Origin: Variovorax atrisoli 110B
GTDB taxonomy: Bacteria > Pseudomonadota > Gammaproteobacteria > Burkholderiales > Burkholderiaceae_C
Assembly: GCF_000382045.1 (NCBI RefSeq)
Contig: NZ_KB907457.1
Location: forward strand, 1-64,000
DNA length: 64,000 nucleotides
Reading direction: 5' to 3'
Below, in pieces: positions 16,019-24,299 of the stretch (position 1 is the first letter of the stretch; each line of letters starts with the position of its first letter). The notes under the pieces are model-generated. The model was not told the DNA's origin. It saw only the letters and a list, made by a program, of their open reading frames with translations, and did no database searches. The position numbers and the translations under genes were made by a program.

Positions 16019-16951
16019 ATGGACTTCAAAGGGCGTCGTGTTGTAGCGCATAACGTTTGGCCGGTCGCCACAGAGTTCCAGGCAGAAGCCGAGTTCAAGA
16101 ACAAAATCGCTTCCCAGAACGGCCTGGCTCCGTTCCAGACGATTGCGCTCGCCGCCGACTCCAATCCGGCCTACCAGCGATGCATTGGTCACTTGATCGA
16201 CGGCTTGGACGCCTTGCCGAACCGGCCCGACTACCTGTTCGATCATTGCGTCAAGGTCATGGATCTCGCTCAGAGGCACCTGGCGCAGGGTAAGGGCCTG
16301 CGTGGCGTGATGGAGAACCTGCCTGCTGCCTTGCTCGCACAGGACTCGACTTCATGGGAAGAAATCACCAAACAGCTAGGCCAAGCCATCCCGCGTGTCA
16401 CGGTTGATTTCCTGGCAAAGCGTCTTCTTCAGGCTCATCTTGGGCAGGGCGAGAAGCCTAACCAGCTGAAAGATCGGGCTGAGACTGCGATGGGGCAGGC
16501 GCTCTACAACGCCTTCTGCCAGAAGTATTCGACTGACTCCAGCGGAAACACGCTGCAAGACTTCGGCGTCAACATTCCTAAGGCCGGATCTTTTCTGCGC
16601 CTGTACCTTTCTGGTAGGCCCGGCACCCGCAAAAAGAAGGCGTCCGCAGCAGTTCTTAACCTGACCACCAATGAAATTCCGGCCCAGACGCGGATGAAGG
16701 TCATCCTCTCTCTGCTCCTCTTCACGGTCCGCAACGAGCGCGCACATGGTGCTGTGATCAGTCCCTTCCGAACCAGCAAAGCCAACCAGGAACGGTATGA
16801 AAGCTATTACTACCTCATGCTCACGGCGTACGTTTTTGCGCTGGGGACCTTGGTCTTGCGTTTCCCCGGCAAGAGCGTGACTTCACCTGCCATCTTGGCC
16901 GGGTGCCTCGATAATCTGGCGTTGCAACAATCGTTTTTCGCGCTCAAGTGA
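16019..16951 (+). CDS. HEPN-type putative ribonuclease (abortive-infection-like)
   Basis: 310 residues, almost all helical. Near the C-terminus, TVRNERAHGAVISPF contains R238-N-E-R-A-H243, the R-x4-H motif that forms the RNase site in HEPN dimers, preceded and followed by long helices (MKVILSLLLF, YYYLMLTAYVFALGTLVLRF). This arrangement is like Abi-type C-terminal domains. The N-terminal 200 residues are unrecognised; the start MDFKGRRVVAHNVW has AGGGAGGAAGC just upstream. It is divergent from the HNH gene. The inferred role is a nuclease toxin that stops growth upon phage sensing; the trigger is unknown. Confidence 0.7.
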   Translation: MDFKGRRVVAHNVWPVATEFQAEAEFKNKIASQNGLAPFQTIALAADSNPAYQRCIGHLIDGLDALPNRPDYLFDHCVKVMDLAQRHLAQGKGLRGVMENLPAALLAQDSTSWEEITKQLGQAIPRVTVDFLAKRLLQAHLGQGEKPNQLKDRAETAMGQALYNAFCQKYSTDSSGNTLQDFGVNIPKAGSFLRLYLSGRPGTRKKKASAAVLNLTTNEIPAQTRMKVILSLLLFTVRNERAHGAVISPFRTSKANQERYESYYYLMLTAYVFALGTLVLRFPGKSVTSPAILAGCLDNLALQQSFFALK

Positions 16952-17375
16952 TCTGAGCTTACTTACGGAGTACGACTTCCCGCAGCGCGGGCTTCTGGAG
17001 TTGGAGCCGGTCGACATCGAGTTAGACGCTAAGGGGCTTTGGCAAAGTCCGACGCGCCCCCATCTACCTGCGTGATTCATAAGCGAGCATGCTCGAGAGT
17101 CCGCTTGGGGCGCACAGCTGCTTGGTCCCTTCCTGATCAGCGTCAGCAACCGGTCTGAAGTGGATGGACGCGAAAGACGGCTACGCAGCGCTTGCGTCAG
17201 TCAAGCCTCCGGTGCAACAGTCCGCTCGATTTCTAGAAGCAGGCGCTAATAGAAGGTAATGATCTCTCCGCGTTCTTCGACGTCTTCTACCTCACGGTGC
17301 ACTCCGTCCTGACGTCTGTCCGTCCGCTCCATGGCGCGACGGCGACCGGACGCGCAAGTGGAGTAAGCTTTCTCG
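16952..17375. other. gene-free stretch with a short coding-like remnant
   Basis: No complete gene. On the plus strand 16959-17075 reads as 38 open codons that look like the end of a protein (TEYDFPQRGLLELEPVDIEL, DAKGLWQSPTRPHLPA, stop) but has no start codon, so it may be the remnant of a deleted gene. The rest shows no repeat or hairpin of note. GGAG at about 17361 precedes the next gene by 12 bases. Confidence 0.45.
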
Positions 17376-18473
17376 ATGAGTTGCAACATCGTCCCTGTGG
17401 GCCGGCGCCGAGACGGCGGGACTCGGTATTGGTGCCTTGGGCATCACGCTAACGCCACGGCTAAATACGGCACCCCTGCGGAGAGGTGCGTGGCGGCTGA
17501 CGACGAGCCGATCGCGCCCGAAGACACGCTGGACTTGGACTTCCGCTGCTACCCCGGCGGCATCGCGTTGTGGGGATCCGTGCCCGCCGTCTACGACACC
17601 ACGAACAAGCCCATCGACCGGGGCATTCACGTGCACGCCCGGCTCGAAAAAAGCGGGGTGAAAGTGATTGACCGGACGTATCGCAAGCTGCGTATCCCGC
17701 TCGCCAAGGACTTGCTCTCGGATGGGTGGGCGGAGGTCGACGAAATCGACGCCATCAACTACATGGTTTCAGCCGTGTTCGGGTTCCAGACGATTACGGT
17801 CAACTGCACCTACTGCGGCTTCCCGCACCTAGACCGCGACTGGTTCGCCGTCCATGCGCACCGGCGCCACCAGTGCCACGGGTGCGGCAAGCAGTTCTCC
17901 GATAGCGGCGCGGGCGTGGGCAATCCCTTGGCCACCGTGAGGCATATGCTGGGCGCGCAGAAACCCAAGCTCGCACCTGCGAAGAAGAAGGTCAAGTTCA
18001 AGCAGCGCGACTTCCCCGGGGGCATTCAGATCTGGGGCTCGAATCCTGCAATCCTGTGGACCTCGGCGCGTGCCGAGGAGGATGGCATCCACGTGCACGC
18101 CTTCAAGACCGCCGACGAAGAGATGCCCAGCGGCTTGGACGACACGTTCACCGAGGTTGAGATCGACGGTGTGGTGCTCAACGCAACGCACGTGCGCGCC
18201 TTCATGGCGCAGTCGGCCATGCCGCACCTGGAGGGCAGAGTTCTGGATCTGGTCTGCCCCGGCTGCGGAGATCATCACTTTGACGAAGGCGAACACGCGT
18301 TCACGCCTCACATCGAGCATCGTTGCGGCTCGTGCGGGCTCTCCTTTGGCGCCCGCGGTCAAATGAAGAAGACGATCGCTAATCCTTTCGCAGGCGTGCG
18401 TCAGGCTCTCGCGACGCTCGCGCCCAACCCCTTGCGCAACGACAAGCTAGGGCTGCGCCCGGAGACGATCTGA
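17376..18473 (+). CDS. unrecognised protein with internally duplicated zinc-ribbon module
   Basis: 365 residues. After a short Cys/His N-terminus (YWCLGHHANA, ERC), a module occurs twice. Copy one, about residues 57-180, has RCYPGGIALWGSVPAV, RGIHVHARL and then CTYCGFPHLDRDW-RHQCHGCGKQF. Copy two, about residues 211-330, has RDFPGGIQIWGSNPAI, DGIHVHAFK and then CPGCGDHHFDEGE-HRCGSCGLSF. Each module thus pairs a beta-rich GGI-WGSNPA / GIHVHA part with a CxxC...CxxC zinc ribbon. No signal or membrane segment. The HVHA strands could be a metal or catalytic site; function unknown. It sits between defence genes and is convergent with the PIN gene, 1 base apart. Confidence 0.7.
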   Translation: MSCNIVPVGRRRDGGTRYWCLGHHANATAKYGTPAERCVAADDEPIAPEDTLDLDFRCYPGGIALWGSVPAVYDTTNKPIDRGIHVHARLEKSGVKVIDRTYRKLRIPLAKDLLSDGWAEVDEIDAINYMVSAVFGFQTITVNCTYCGFPHLDRDWFAVHAHRRHQCHGCGKQFSDSGAGVGNPLATVRHMLGAQKPKLAPAKKKVKFKQRDFPGGIQIWGSNPAILWTSARAEEDGIHVHAFKTADEEMPSGLDDTFTEVEIDGVVLNATHVRAFMAQSAMPHLEGRVLDLVCPGCGDHHFDEGEHAFTPHIEHRCGSCGLSFGARGQMKKTIANPFAGVRQALATLAPNPLRNDKLGLRPETI

Positions 18474-18474
18474 G

Positions 18475-18954
18475 CTAGAACTCGGCTACGTCGATTGCAG
18501 GTAGGAAGCCTCCCCGCTCGCGCATCAGGCGGTAGGCGGCGAACGCCTCTGCCTGAGTGAGTAGCCCCGCCTTCACCGCTTCGCGCAAAAGGCCAATGGA
18601 GCCGGTGAGGCGATCTTCACCAAGAACTTTCACGATCACCTTGCGCGCAGCTTTGTCGTCGCAGGCGACCGAGGAGCCTACCTCCGCTGCGGCCAGGATG
18701 CACTCGGTCTCGCCATTGTCCAATTGCCACTCCGCTTTCGCCTTGAGGAAGCGCGAGACGCTGATCAACTTGTCGTCGACCAGTGCGAGACGTCCGGCCG
18801 CGACAGCCGCGTCGATCGCCTCCGCGACGGTGCGCGACTCGTCGCGCACGACGCCGCTCACTTGGAACGATGTGCCCGGAAGGCGCAGGACTTTCGAAAG
18901 GACTTCGCCGTTGGCGAGGTTCAGGAGGGTTGAGGCATCCAGGATCCGGATCAC
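18475..18954 (-). CDS. PIN-domain nuclease paired with an HTH-ImmA protein
   Basis: 159 residues, GTG start. The PIN acidic residues are visible: D6 in IRILDASTLLNLA, E82/E84 in DNGETECILAA and D99-D100 in VACDDKAAR, followed by a helical tail. PIN proteins cleave RNA and often act as toxins. The start overlaps the stop of the HTH-metallopeptidase gene by four bases (GTGA), so both are made together, which recalls predicted toxin modules in which a COG2856-type HTH-peptidase accompanies a PIN protein. It lacks its own small antitoxin gene. Confidence 0.78.
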   Translation of the reverse strand: MIRILDASTLLNLANGEVLSKVLRLPGTSFQVSGVVRDESRTVAEAIDAAVAAGRLALVDDKLISVSRFLKAKAEWQLDNGETECILAAAEVGSSVACDDKAARKVIVKVLGEDRLTGSIGLLREAVKAGLLTQAEAFAAYRLMRERGGFLPAIDVAEF

Positions 18955-20072
18955 GCGGCTATTTCGGCGTTGGCAACGAACAGCGCGGAGACCGGGACGT
19001 TGAGGAGTTCCGCAGCGCGCCCTACCGAAATCTCCCCGGCCCTCACCTTACGCGCCGCCGCCTGCAGGAGCGCAGGGGAGGCGTCCACCGGGATGTCCGG
19101 GCGCGGCGGGATGCCCAGCTCTGCGGCGCGCCGCTCGGGATTCTTGTAGTCCTCCTGCAGCTTTTGATACATGGCGCGCGCACCGCGCGGCGGCACCAAG
19201 CCCAGGCCTTCACATCTGCGCGCTGCGACCTCGAAGCTGACGTGGAACAGGTGTGCCAGCCACAAGATCTCGATGTCGCCCAGCGGGCCCTTGGCCCCGA
19301 GTTGCTCTCGAATTGTCTTTATCGCCAGCAGCACGCCGTGGCGCGGCAGCACGAGGGCCGAGCCGAAAGCGTCGGCGAACTTTTCCTCGAGCTTGCGCGG
19401 AACGCCTGGAATGCCGTCGAAGTCCTCTTGACGATCAAAGTGCGCATAGCCGCTCGCCTGATCGTCGTGGTGGGCGACCAAGTGCCCGAACTCGTGGGCC
19501 ATGGTGAAGAGCAGGCGCGGCTTGAACGCGCGCGCGCCTAAGATCATCAACGCGTAGCCCTCGACGATGACAGACACCCCTTCGATGGCCGAGTCGCGCG
19601 AATAGAGGACGATGACGCCGAGCTCGTGGGCGACTTGCGGCAGGCGCGGAAAGGGCTCCTTGTCATCGAGGCCAGCGAAAGCCTTGCGGAAAAGCTGCGC
19701 AAATTCTTCAGCCGCCTCGAACTTCGGCTCCATGCCCCGGAACAGATTGAGCCACGCGGTGTTGCGGGGCATGCCTCGTGCGATCGCCAGCGCGTCGCGG
19801 ACCTGGGCGGACACGACGTCGACCTCCGAGGAGACTTCAACCTCGCGTTGCCCTAGCGTGTGGCGGAACAGCGCCTTAACGGGTTCGGCGGGCTCCGCAT
19901 CCAGCAAGCTCTCCAAAGGCAAGCGCATGGCTTTGGCGATGGCGCGCATCTCCGCCAGGCTTGCGTCGGCGCCGGCCGCGATCTGCGCGAAGCGCTCGGA
20001 CGGTAGCTTCGCCTTCGCGGCGATCTGGTCGGCGGCGAGCTTGCGGCTGGCCAAGTGCTCGCCGATGTTCAT
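18951..20072 (-). CDS. XRE-family HTH / ImmA-IrrE metallopeptidase
   Basis: 373 residues from the ATG at 20072 (a GTG three bases earlier is also possible). The N-terminal 60 residues are an XRE-type helix-turn-helix (ASRKLAADQIAAKAKLPSER, then LAEMRAIAKAMRLPLESLLD). The middle has the peptidase motif TMAHEFGHLVAHHDD (HExxH at about 193-197), with a further acidic ligand region following. Such proteins cleave or bind repressors and can control stress or defence genes. It overlaps both the upstream Nmad2-like gene and the downstream PIN gene by a few bases, making a three-gene operon; a possible operator lies before the first gene. Confidence 0.88.
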   Translation of the reverse strand: MNIGEHLASRKLAADQIAAKAKLPSERFAQIAAGADASLAEMRAIAKAMRLPLESLLDAEPAEPVKALFRHTLGQREVEVSSEVDVVSAQVRDALAIARGMPRNTAWLNLFRGMEPKFEAAEEFAQLFRKAFAGLDDKEPFPRLPQVAHELGVIVLYSRDSAIEGVSVIVEGYALMILGARAFKPRLLFTMAHEFGHLVAHHDDQASGYAHFDRQEDFDGIPGVPRKLEEKFADAFGSALVLPRHGVLLAIKTIREQLGAKGPLGDIEILWLAHLFHVSFEVAARRCEGLGLVPPRGARAMYQKLQEDYKNPERRAAELGIPPRPDIPVDASPALLQAAARKVRAGEISVGRAAELLNVPVSALFVANAEIAA

Positions 20073-20656
20073 CACGCCGCCGCCTCGCGCTTAATGTCCA
20101 TCAACTCCCGGCGCAGCCGGTCCGCCTGCTCGTCGGTGAGCTTGCGGTGGCGCCCCACGATCTGGGCCACGCGCGGCCCGGAGCGGTCGAAGAGGCTCGA
20201 GAGAATGTCGATGGTCCGCTCGCGCCCCAGCTCGACCTCGCGCGGGGTCTCGAGCACCACGGGGTTCTGCCCCACTAGGTAGTTCTTGATTCGGTTCTCG
20301 AAGGACTCCGGCTTGTGGGTGTCCTGAGGGTGCTGGTAGCCATCGGGGGTCACGATGATGTTGCCCATCTTCTTGCCCGCGTCGAAGCGCAGGGCGTTCT
20401 CGGGAAACTTTCGCAAGGCGGCGAGCTGGTCTTCAAGCTTCTCTGCGATCTCCAAGCCACCGATCACGTATTGCCGGTGCTTTGGCCCCATGCTGCCGCT
20501 GATCACGAAGATCTGGTCGCCAGGGCGCACGAGGCGGCGTAGGTCAGGCCTACAAGAGCCCATGGTCGGGCGCGACCCGGAGGTGAGTAACGGGTCGGCC
20601 AGCGGGTGGCCCATGCCGGGATCAGACTTGGGCGAGATGAAGATGTAGCTGGACAC
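20072..20656 (-). CDS. Nmad2-like nucleotide-modification-associated protein
   Basis: 194 residues, GTG start with AGGAGG seven bases upstream. The opening SSYIFISPKSDPGMGHPLAD, then GSRPTMGSCRPDLRRLVRPG and DQIFVISGS, resemble the Nmad2 family pattern of a strand, a Cys-x-Pro-x-[I/L]-R element and GDxI/VxGxGS. Nmad domains were predicted to work with enzymes that handle modified nucleotides; this is similarity from memory, not proof. The C-terminal part (RKLTDEQADRLRRELMDIKR) is helical. It is the first gene of the operon with HTH-ImmA and PIN, so it may be the sensor part of a toxin-based defence unit. Confidence 0.6.
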   Translation of the reverse strand: MSSYIFISPKSDPGMGHPLADPLLTSGSRPTMGSCRPDLRRLVRPGDQIFVISGSMGPKHRQYVIGGLEIAEKLEDQLAALRKFPENALRFDAGKKMGNIIVTPDGYQHPQDTHKPESFENRIKNYLVGQNPVVLETPREVELGRERTIDILSSLFDRSGPRVAQIVGRHRKLTDEQADRLRRELMDIKREAAA

Positions 20657-21052
20657 AGCACCCTCCTAGAAAGAGTCACATAGGCATAGAACTGTATTTT
20701 TGAACAGTATTGATTTCTGTGCAAGAACTATCGAGATCAAAGTGTTCCAACGCGCCTTCATTTCAGTGGGCGCATGTCCGCTTCCTGATCTGCTCCTCTA
20801 TAGCCTGCCCGCTAAGCGTGGGCGGCTGAAACGGCCTGGTTGCCGAGCAACGGGCATGTCTTAATGTTCAGCGCTGGCTCGCGGCAGGTTTCGACTGCCC
20901 GTTCTTCCGAACAGCAGTCTTCCATCGTAAAAGGGATGACAGACCGCTGTCAGTCTGATGCGGTCGTCTGCGAGAACTGCATGACGAACACCGCAACAAC
21001 GCGCCACTATGAACTGCGGTCGGTTCTCGGTTATGAAACCTAGTCAGCTGAC
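20657..21052. other. upstream region of the Nmad2-ImmA-PIN operon, with possible operator
   Basis: No gene seen. At 20689-20709 the bases read GAACTGTATTTTTGAACAGT: an inverted repeat (ACTGT, gap of eight, ACAGT), with GAACTGTA and GAACAGTA also in direct order, about 35 bases before the first gene of the operon. It is a good candidate operator for the HTH-ImmA protein. The rest (20720-21052) has no recognisable site. Confidence 0.35.
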
Positions 21053-22096
21053 TTATCTGACGCGTCTGCCACGCCTCGTCACTCGATCGAAAGTAAAGAC
21101 ATGCTCCTGAGGTGCCTCGACGCAGCAGCCGAAGAGTCTGCGTCGCTCGTTGCCCTCGCCATAGCGCAGTTCAACCGCAGCAGCGCAGACAGGGCAGGTG
21201 GCGCTGTATCGAACCATGCCGACGATGCGCGCGTTGCCATCCTTAAAGCTCTCCAACTGGGCTGGCGCCTCGCTCCACCCTAGCAGAACGTCCGCGACGG
21301 GAATGATCCGATCCGCCAATAGCCACCAAAGGCTGCGAATCGAGCTCCAGAGCATCCAGCCTAGCCCAGCACCGAAGACTAAGAAGGCCAGATCCGCCGT
21401 GGTGACCGGCCGCCTCACAAAAAGCATCAGCCATACAGTCGCGACCAAGCCGGCAACACATACCATCGGCGCGAGGCCAGTGCACGCAAACAACAGGCCT
21501 CGAAGCGACCTTGTCTTAAACCAGCCGCTTCCAAAAAGCGGACGCGCTAGCCATGATGGCCTCACGGTGCCGGCAACCGCGTAGTCGTACTCTATTTGCG
21601 CGCCATCCGCACCCAACCTCGCCTCAACCAGTTCGTTGTCGCTTTGCGCGTCAATGATCCCCACTGGGGATCCCAATAAATACGGCTCCAGAGACCATTG
21701 CGCGCGATGGCGACCCGAGGGTGAGCGCTTGCAGACTCGCAGCGCATGCTGAAGGCCGTGCCGCACAAAGAATGCCTCCTGGTCTGCAGCTCGACTCGAG
21801 AGGTACTTCTCCAGATTGGCACTCTTGATCTTCCTGGAGGCGGCATCGAAGTCATCGCACTCTGGCCATTGGCATGCCTGGGCGAGGTCAAGCGCATCGA
21901 ATTCCAATTGCTGCAAATCAGTGGAACCCGCGACTTTGAGCGACTCATCGGTCAAGGCCCGCAGCAACGTCAGCGCCTTGGCCTCGTCACGCTGAGTTGC
22001 GAGCCAATCGCGGAAGCACGGCAGCAATTCCCGCACAGCCGGCAACCCGTTGGCAACCGGTTGGTGGCTGGTTGGTGAGAGTTCGGATCGCAACAC
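21053..22096 (-). CDS. membrane protein with C-terminal zinc-ribbon-like tail, unknown function
   Basis: 347 residues from a GTG. A soluble N-terminal part (about 1-215) is followed by two clear membrane regions (FACTGLAPMVCVAGLVATVW and DLAFLVFGAGLGWMLWSSIR, with a possible third hydrophobic stretch SLWWLLADRIIPVADVLLGW). A cytosolic tail holds CPVCAAAVELRYG and GCCVEAPQEHVF, likely one metal-binding ribbon. No enzymatic motif. It is divergent from a CoiA-like nuclease gene with only 32 bases between starts, so the pair probably shares control. The arrangement of a membrane protein plus a nuclease is seen in effector-type defence systems, but that is inference. Confidence 0.65.
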   Translation of the reverse strand: MLRSELSPTSHQPVANGLPAVRELLPCFRDWLATQRDEAKALTLLRALTDESLKVAGSTDLQQLEFDALDLAQACQWPECDDFDAASRKIKSANLEKYLSSRAADQEAFFVRHGLQHALRVCKRSPSGRHRAQWSLEPYLLGSPVGIIDAQSDNELVEARLGADGAQIEYDYAVAGTVRPSWLARPLFGSGWFKTRSLRGLLFACTGLAPMVCVAGLVATVWLMLFVRRPVTTADLAFLVFGAGLGWMLWSSIRSLWWLLADRIIPVADVLLGWSEAPAQLESFKDGNARIVGMVRYSATCPVCAAAVELRYGEGNERRRLFGCCVEAPQEHVFTFDRVTRRGRRVR

Positions 22097-22128
22097 TGGG
22101 GCACCTCAACTCAACTCTTGGAGCCCCT

Positions 22129-23010
22129 ATGTTGTCACTGTTTGCACTGCACGCCTCGAATCGTTTCGTCCACATCACAGAAGTCGAGCGTGGCCTTGCC
22201 TGCGACTGCCGATGCGCGATTTGCGGTGAGGTCGTCCTAGCACGCCAGGGGGACAAGCGCGAACACCATTTCGCACACAGCCCCAACATCGAGCCGTGTG
22301 CATCCAACTACGAGTCGGATCTGCATCGCTTCGCCAAACGCGTGATCCTTGAGGCAGGCGGCCTTGTTGTACCAGTAACTGCGGCCGTGGCACAAGCGCT
22401 CGGCTTCGGTGACGACCGAGCGTCTTCTATCCTCTTGGCGTGCGCGAACATCAAAGAGGAAGTCGCCATTGATGATCGGCGACCTGACTTGCTCGCGACC
22501 ACAACAGATGGTGTTGGTGTGGCAATCGAGATCGCCTACTCTTCCTTCTGCGACTTGGAAAAGCGCCGGACATACGAGAACATGCAACTACCCGCGCTGG
22601 AGATTGACCTGCGGGCGTTCACACCCTCCGCTTTTGACGTGACCCAGGTCAAGCGAGTCGTCCTGGAAAACACCGCTTGCAAGTATTGGCTCTGGCCGGT
22701 CCGGCTGGATGACACGGCGATGGCGGAGCAACTACCAACATTGTCACCTGCCGCGCTGGCGGCGCAGCGACAGTTCCTACCCGAGGAAATCGTGACGATG
22801 CGCGGACGCTGGATCTCGATCAAAGAACTCCCGAGTGGTGACATCGCCATCAAGGCGGTGCGGTTCGACCCCGAAATCGTCTCAGCAGTGCGCACAGTCG
22901 CTCGGGCTCACTATGGGCGATATCGCCAGACACATCACAACTGGGTAATTCCTCACTTTCGGGCGGAGGCCGCTCGTGCACAACTGCGGGCAATTGCCTC
23001 AGCCAGATAG
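22129..23010 (+). CDS. CoiA-like nuclease protein
   Basis: 293 residues from the ATG at 22129; an in-frame start at 21997 lies inside the divergent gene. The N-terminal zinc finger has ACDCRCAICGEVVLARQGDK (Cys 25-32), then HHFAHSPNIEPC and ESDLHRFAK. This is the CoiA layout: a small zinc domain followed by a PD-(D/E)XK-like core, here ESDLH, RRPDLLATTT and VAIEIAYSS, where the usual Lys after E-x is replaced by Ala. CoiA helps recombination of incoming DNA in transformable bacteria; stand-alone homologues in islands are of unknown role. It is divergent from the membrane protein gene. Confidence 0.75.
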   Translation: MLSLFALHASNRFVHITEVERGLACDCRCAICGEVVLARQGDKREHHFAHSPNIEPCASNYESDLHRFAKRVILEAGGLVVPVTAAVAQALGFGDDRASSILLACANIKEEVAIDDRRPDLLATTTDGVGVAIEIAYSSFCDLEKRRTYENMQLPALEIDLRAFTPSAFDVTQVKRVVLENTACKYWLWPVRLDDTAMAEQLPTLSPAALAAQRQFLPEEIVTMRGRWISIKELPSGDIAIKAVRFDPEIVSAVRTVARAHYGRYRQTHHNWVIPHFRAEAARAQLRAIASAR

Positions 23011-23268
23011 CCGCGATGCCCAACCTCGACTAGGGCCACAAAATTCCAACGCTCCTCATTATTTTATCCGGGTAATATATCAACTTATCCGAAAAGAACC
23101 CGGGATCTTTGCCCCGTTGCTACGGTCGAACGCAGTGTTTTATCGGTGCCGCCAGAAGCCAGAGCAGCGCCAAGTTGTTGATTTCAAAGAAACTGGAGTT
23201 CCGTTCCCAGTGAAAAAAATTCCAAACTCAGTGAAAACCGACAATAGAAATTCAAGGGAACCCTTGGA
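23011..23268. other. AT-rich junction between the island and rpoH
   Basis: No gene seen. A block near 23036-23100 is rich in A+T in an otherwise GC-rich genome and contains CCGGGTAATATATCAACTTA with a nearby CCCGGG. This marks the probable edge of the accessory island next to the core rpoH gene. No attachment-site repeat could be identified. Confidence 0.4.
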
Positions 23269-23295
23269 TTAGCACTCCCTCTAACCGAGTGCTAA
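23269..23295 (+). promoter_or_regulatory. perfect CIRCE operator (HrcA site) upstream of rpoH
   Basis: TTAGCACTC (23269-23277), nine bases, GAGTGCTAA (23287-23295): an exact match to the CIRCE inverted repeat bound by the heat-shock repressor HrcA. A possible promoter lies in it (TTAGCA at 23269, TAATAT at 23293, 18 apart), so HrcA binding would block RNA polymerase directly. hrcA itself is not in the window. Confidence 0.93.
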
Positions 23296-23323
23296 TATGG
23301 CCAACACAAAGGAGTTTCCCCTG

Positions 23324-24265
23324 ATGACAACCCTGTCTGGAGTCTCTGCAAACCAGCTGGCCGTCGCCAACCCCTGGTCGATGGTTCCCCCGCTGGGCAA
23401 CCTGGACGCCTACATTTCGGCCGCCAACCGCCTGCCGATGCTCACGCTCGAGGAAGAGCAGGGCTACGCACGCAAGCTGCGCGACCACAACGATCTCGAA
23501 GCCGCCGGCGCGCTGGTTCTTTCGCACCTGCGCCTCGTGGTTTCCATCTCCCGCCAGTACCTGGGCTACGGGCTGCCGCACGGCGACCTGATCCAGGAAG
23601 GCAACGTCGGCCTCATGAAGGCCGTGAAGCGCTTCGACCCCGACCAGGGCGTGCGGCTCGTGAGCTACGCGATGCACTGGATCAAGGCCGAGATCCACGA
23701 GTACATCCTGAAGAACTGGCGCATGGTCAAGGTCGCGACGACCAAGGCCCAGCGCAAGCTGTTCTTCAACCTGCGCTCGATGAAGCAGGGCTTCAAGGCC
23801 GACTCGGCCCTTGCCGACACCGGCACGCACCGCGACACCCTGAGCCCCGACGAGGTCTCGCAGATGGCGACCCGCCTGAATGTGAAGCCCGAGGAAGTGC
23901 TCGAGATGGAAACCCGCCTCTCCGGCGGCGACGTGATGCTCGATCCGGGCCCGACCGACGACGGCGACGAAGCCTTCGGCCCGATCGCCTACCTGGCCGA
24001 TGCCTCGCAGGAACCCACCGCCCTGCTCGAATCGCAGCAGCGCGACCGCCTGTCGAGCGACGGCATCGCGACCGCGCTCGAAGCGCTGGACGACCGCAGC
24101 CGCCGCATCGTTGAAGAGCGCTGGCTCAAGGTCAACGACGACGGTTCGGGCGGCATGACGCTGCACGACCTGGCTGCCGTGTACGGCGTGAGCGCCGAGC
24201 GCATCCGTCAGATCGAGGTGGCGGCCATGAAGAAGATGAAGAAGGCGCTCGCGGAATACGCGTAA
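23324..24265 (+). CDS. rpoH: heat-shock sigma factor RpoH (sigma-32)
   Basis: 313 residues from the ATG at 23324, which has AAAGGAG nine bases before it; the earlier in-frame ATG at 23297 directly abuts the CIRCE element and is less likely. Region 2 is clear: SHLRLVVSISRQYLGYGLPH, then GDLIQEGNVGLMKAVKRFDP, and VRLVSYAMHWIKAEIHEYIL. The RpoH box AQRKLFFNLR (core-binding signature of sigma-32) is present. Region 4 ends RIRQIEVAAMKKMKKALAEY. It directs transcription of chaperone and protease genes on heat stress. A terminator follows directly. Convergent with the AlkC-like gene. Confidence 0.97.
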   Translation: MTTLSGVSANQLAVANPWSMVPPLGNLDAYISAANRLPMLTLEEEQGYARKLRDHNDLEAAGALVLSHLRLVVSISRQYLGYGLPHGDLIQEGNVGLMKAVKRFDPDQGVRLVSYAMHWIKAEIHEYILKNWRMVKVATTKAQRKLFFNLRSMKQGFKADSALADTGTHRDTLSPDEVSQMATRLNVKPEEVLEMETRLSGGDVMLDPGPTDDGDEAFGPIAYLADASQEPTALLESQQRDRLSSDGIATALEALDDRSRRIVEERWLKVNDDGSGGMTLHDLAAVYGVSAERIRQIEVAAMKKMKKALAEYA

Positions 24266-24299
24266 GCCTTTCCTTCTTCCCTCCTGCCCTTCACGAACG

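Noticed and set aside
23297-23323. The upstream ATG of rpoH
   Set aside because: It is directly next to the CIRCE element and lacks a ribosome site; the ATG at 23324 has AAAGGAG at correct spacing.
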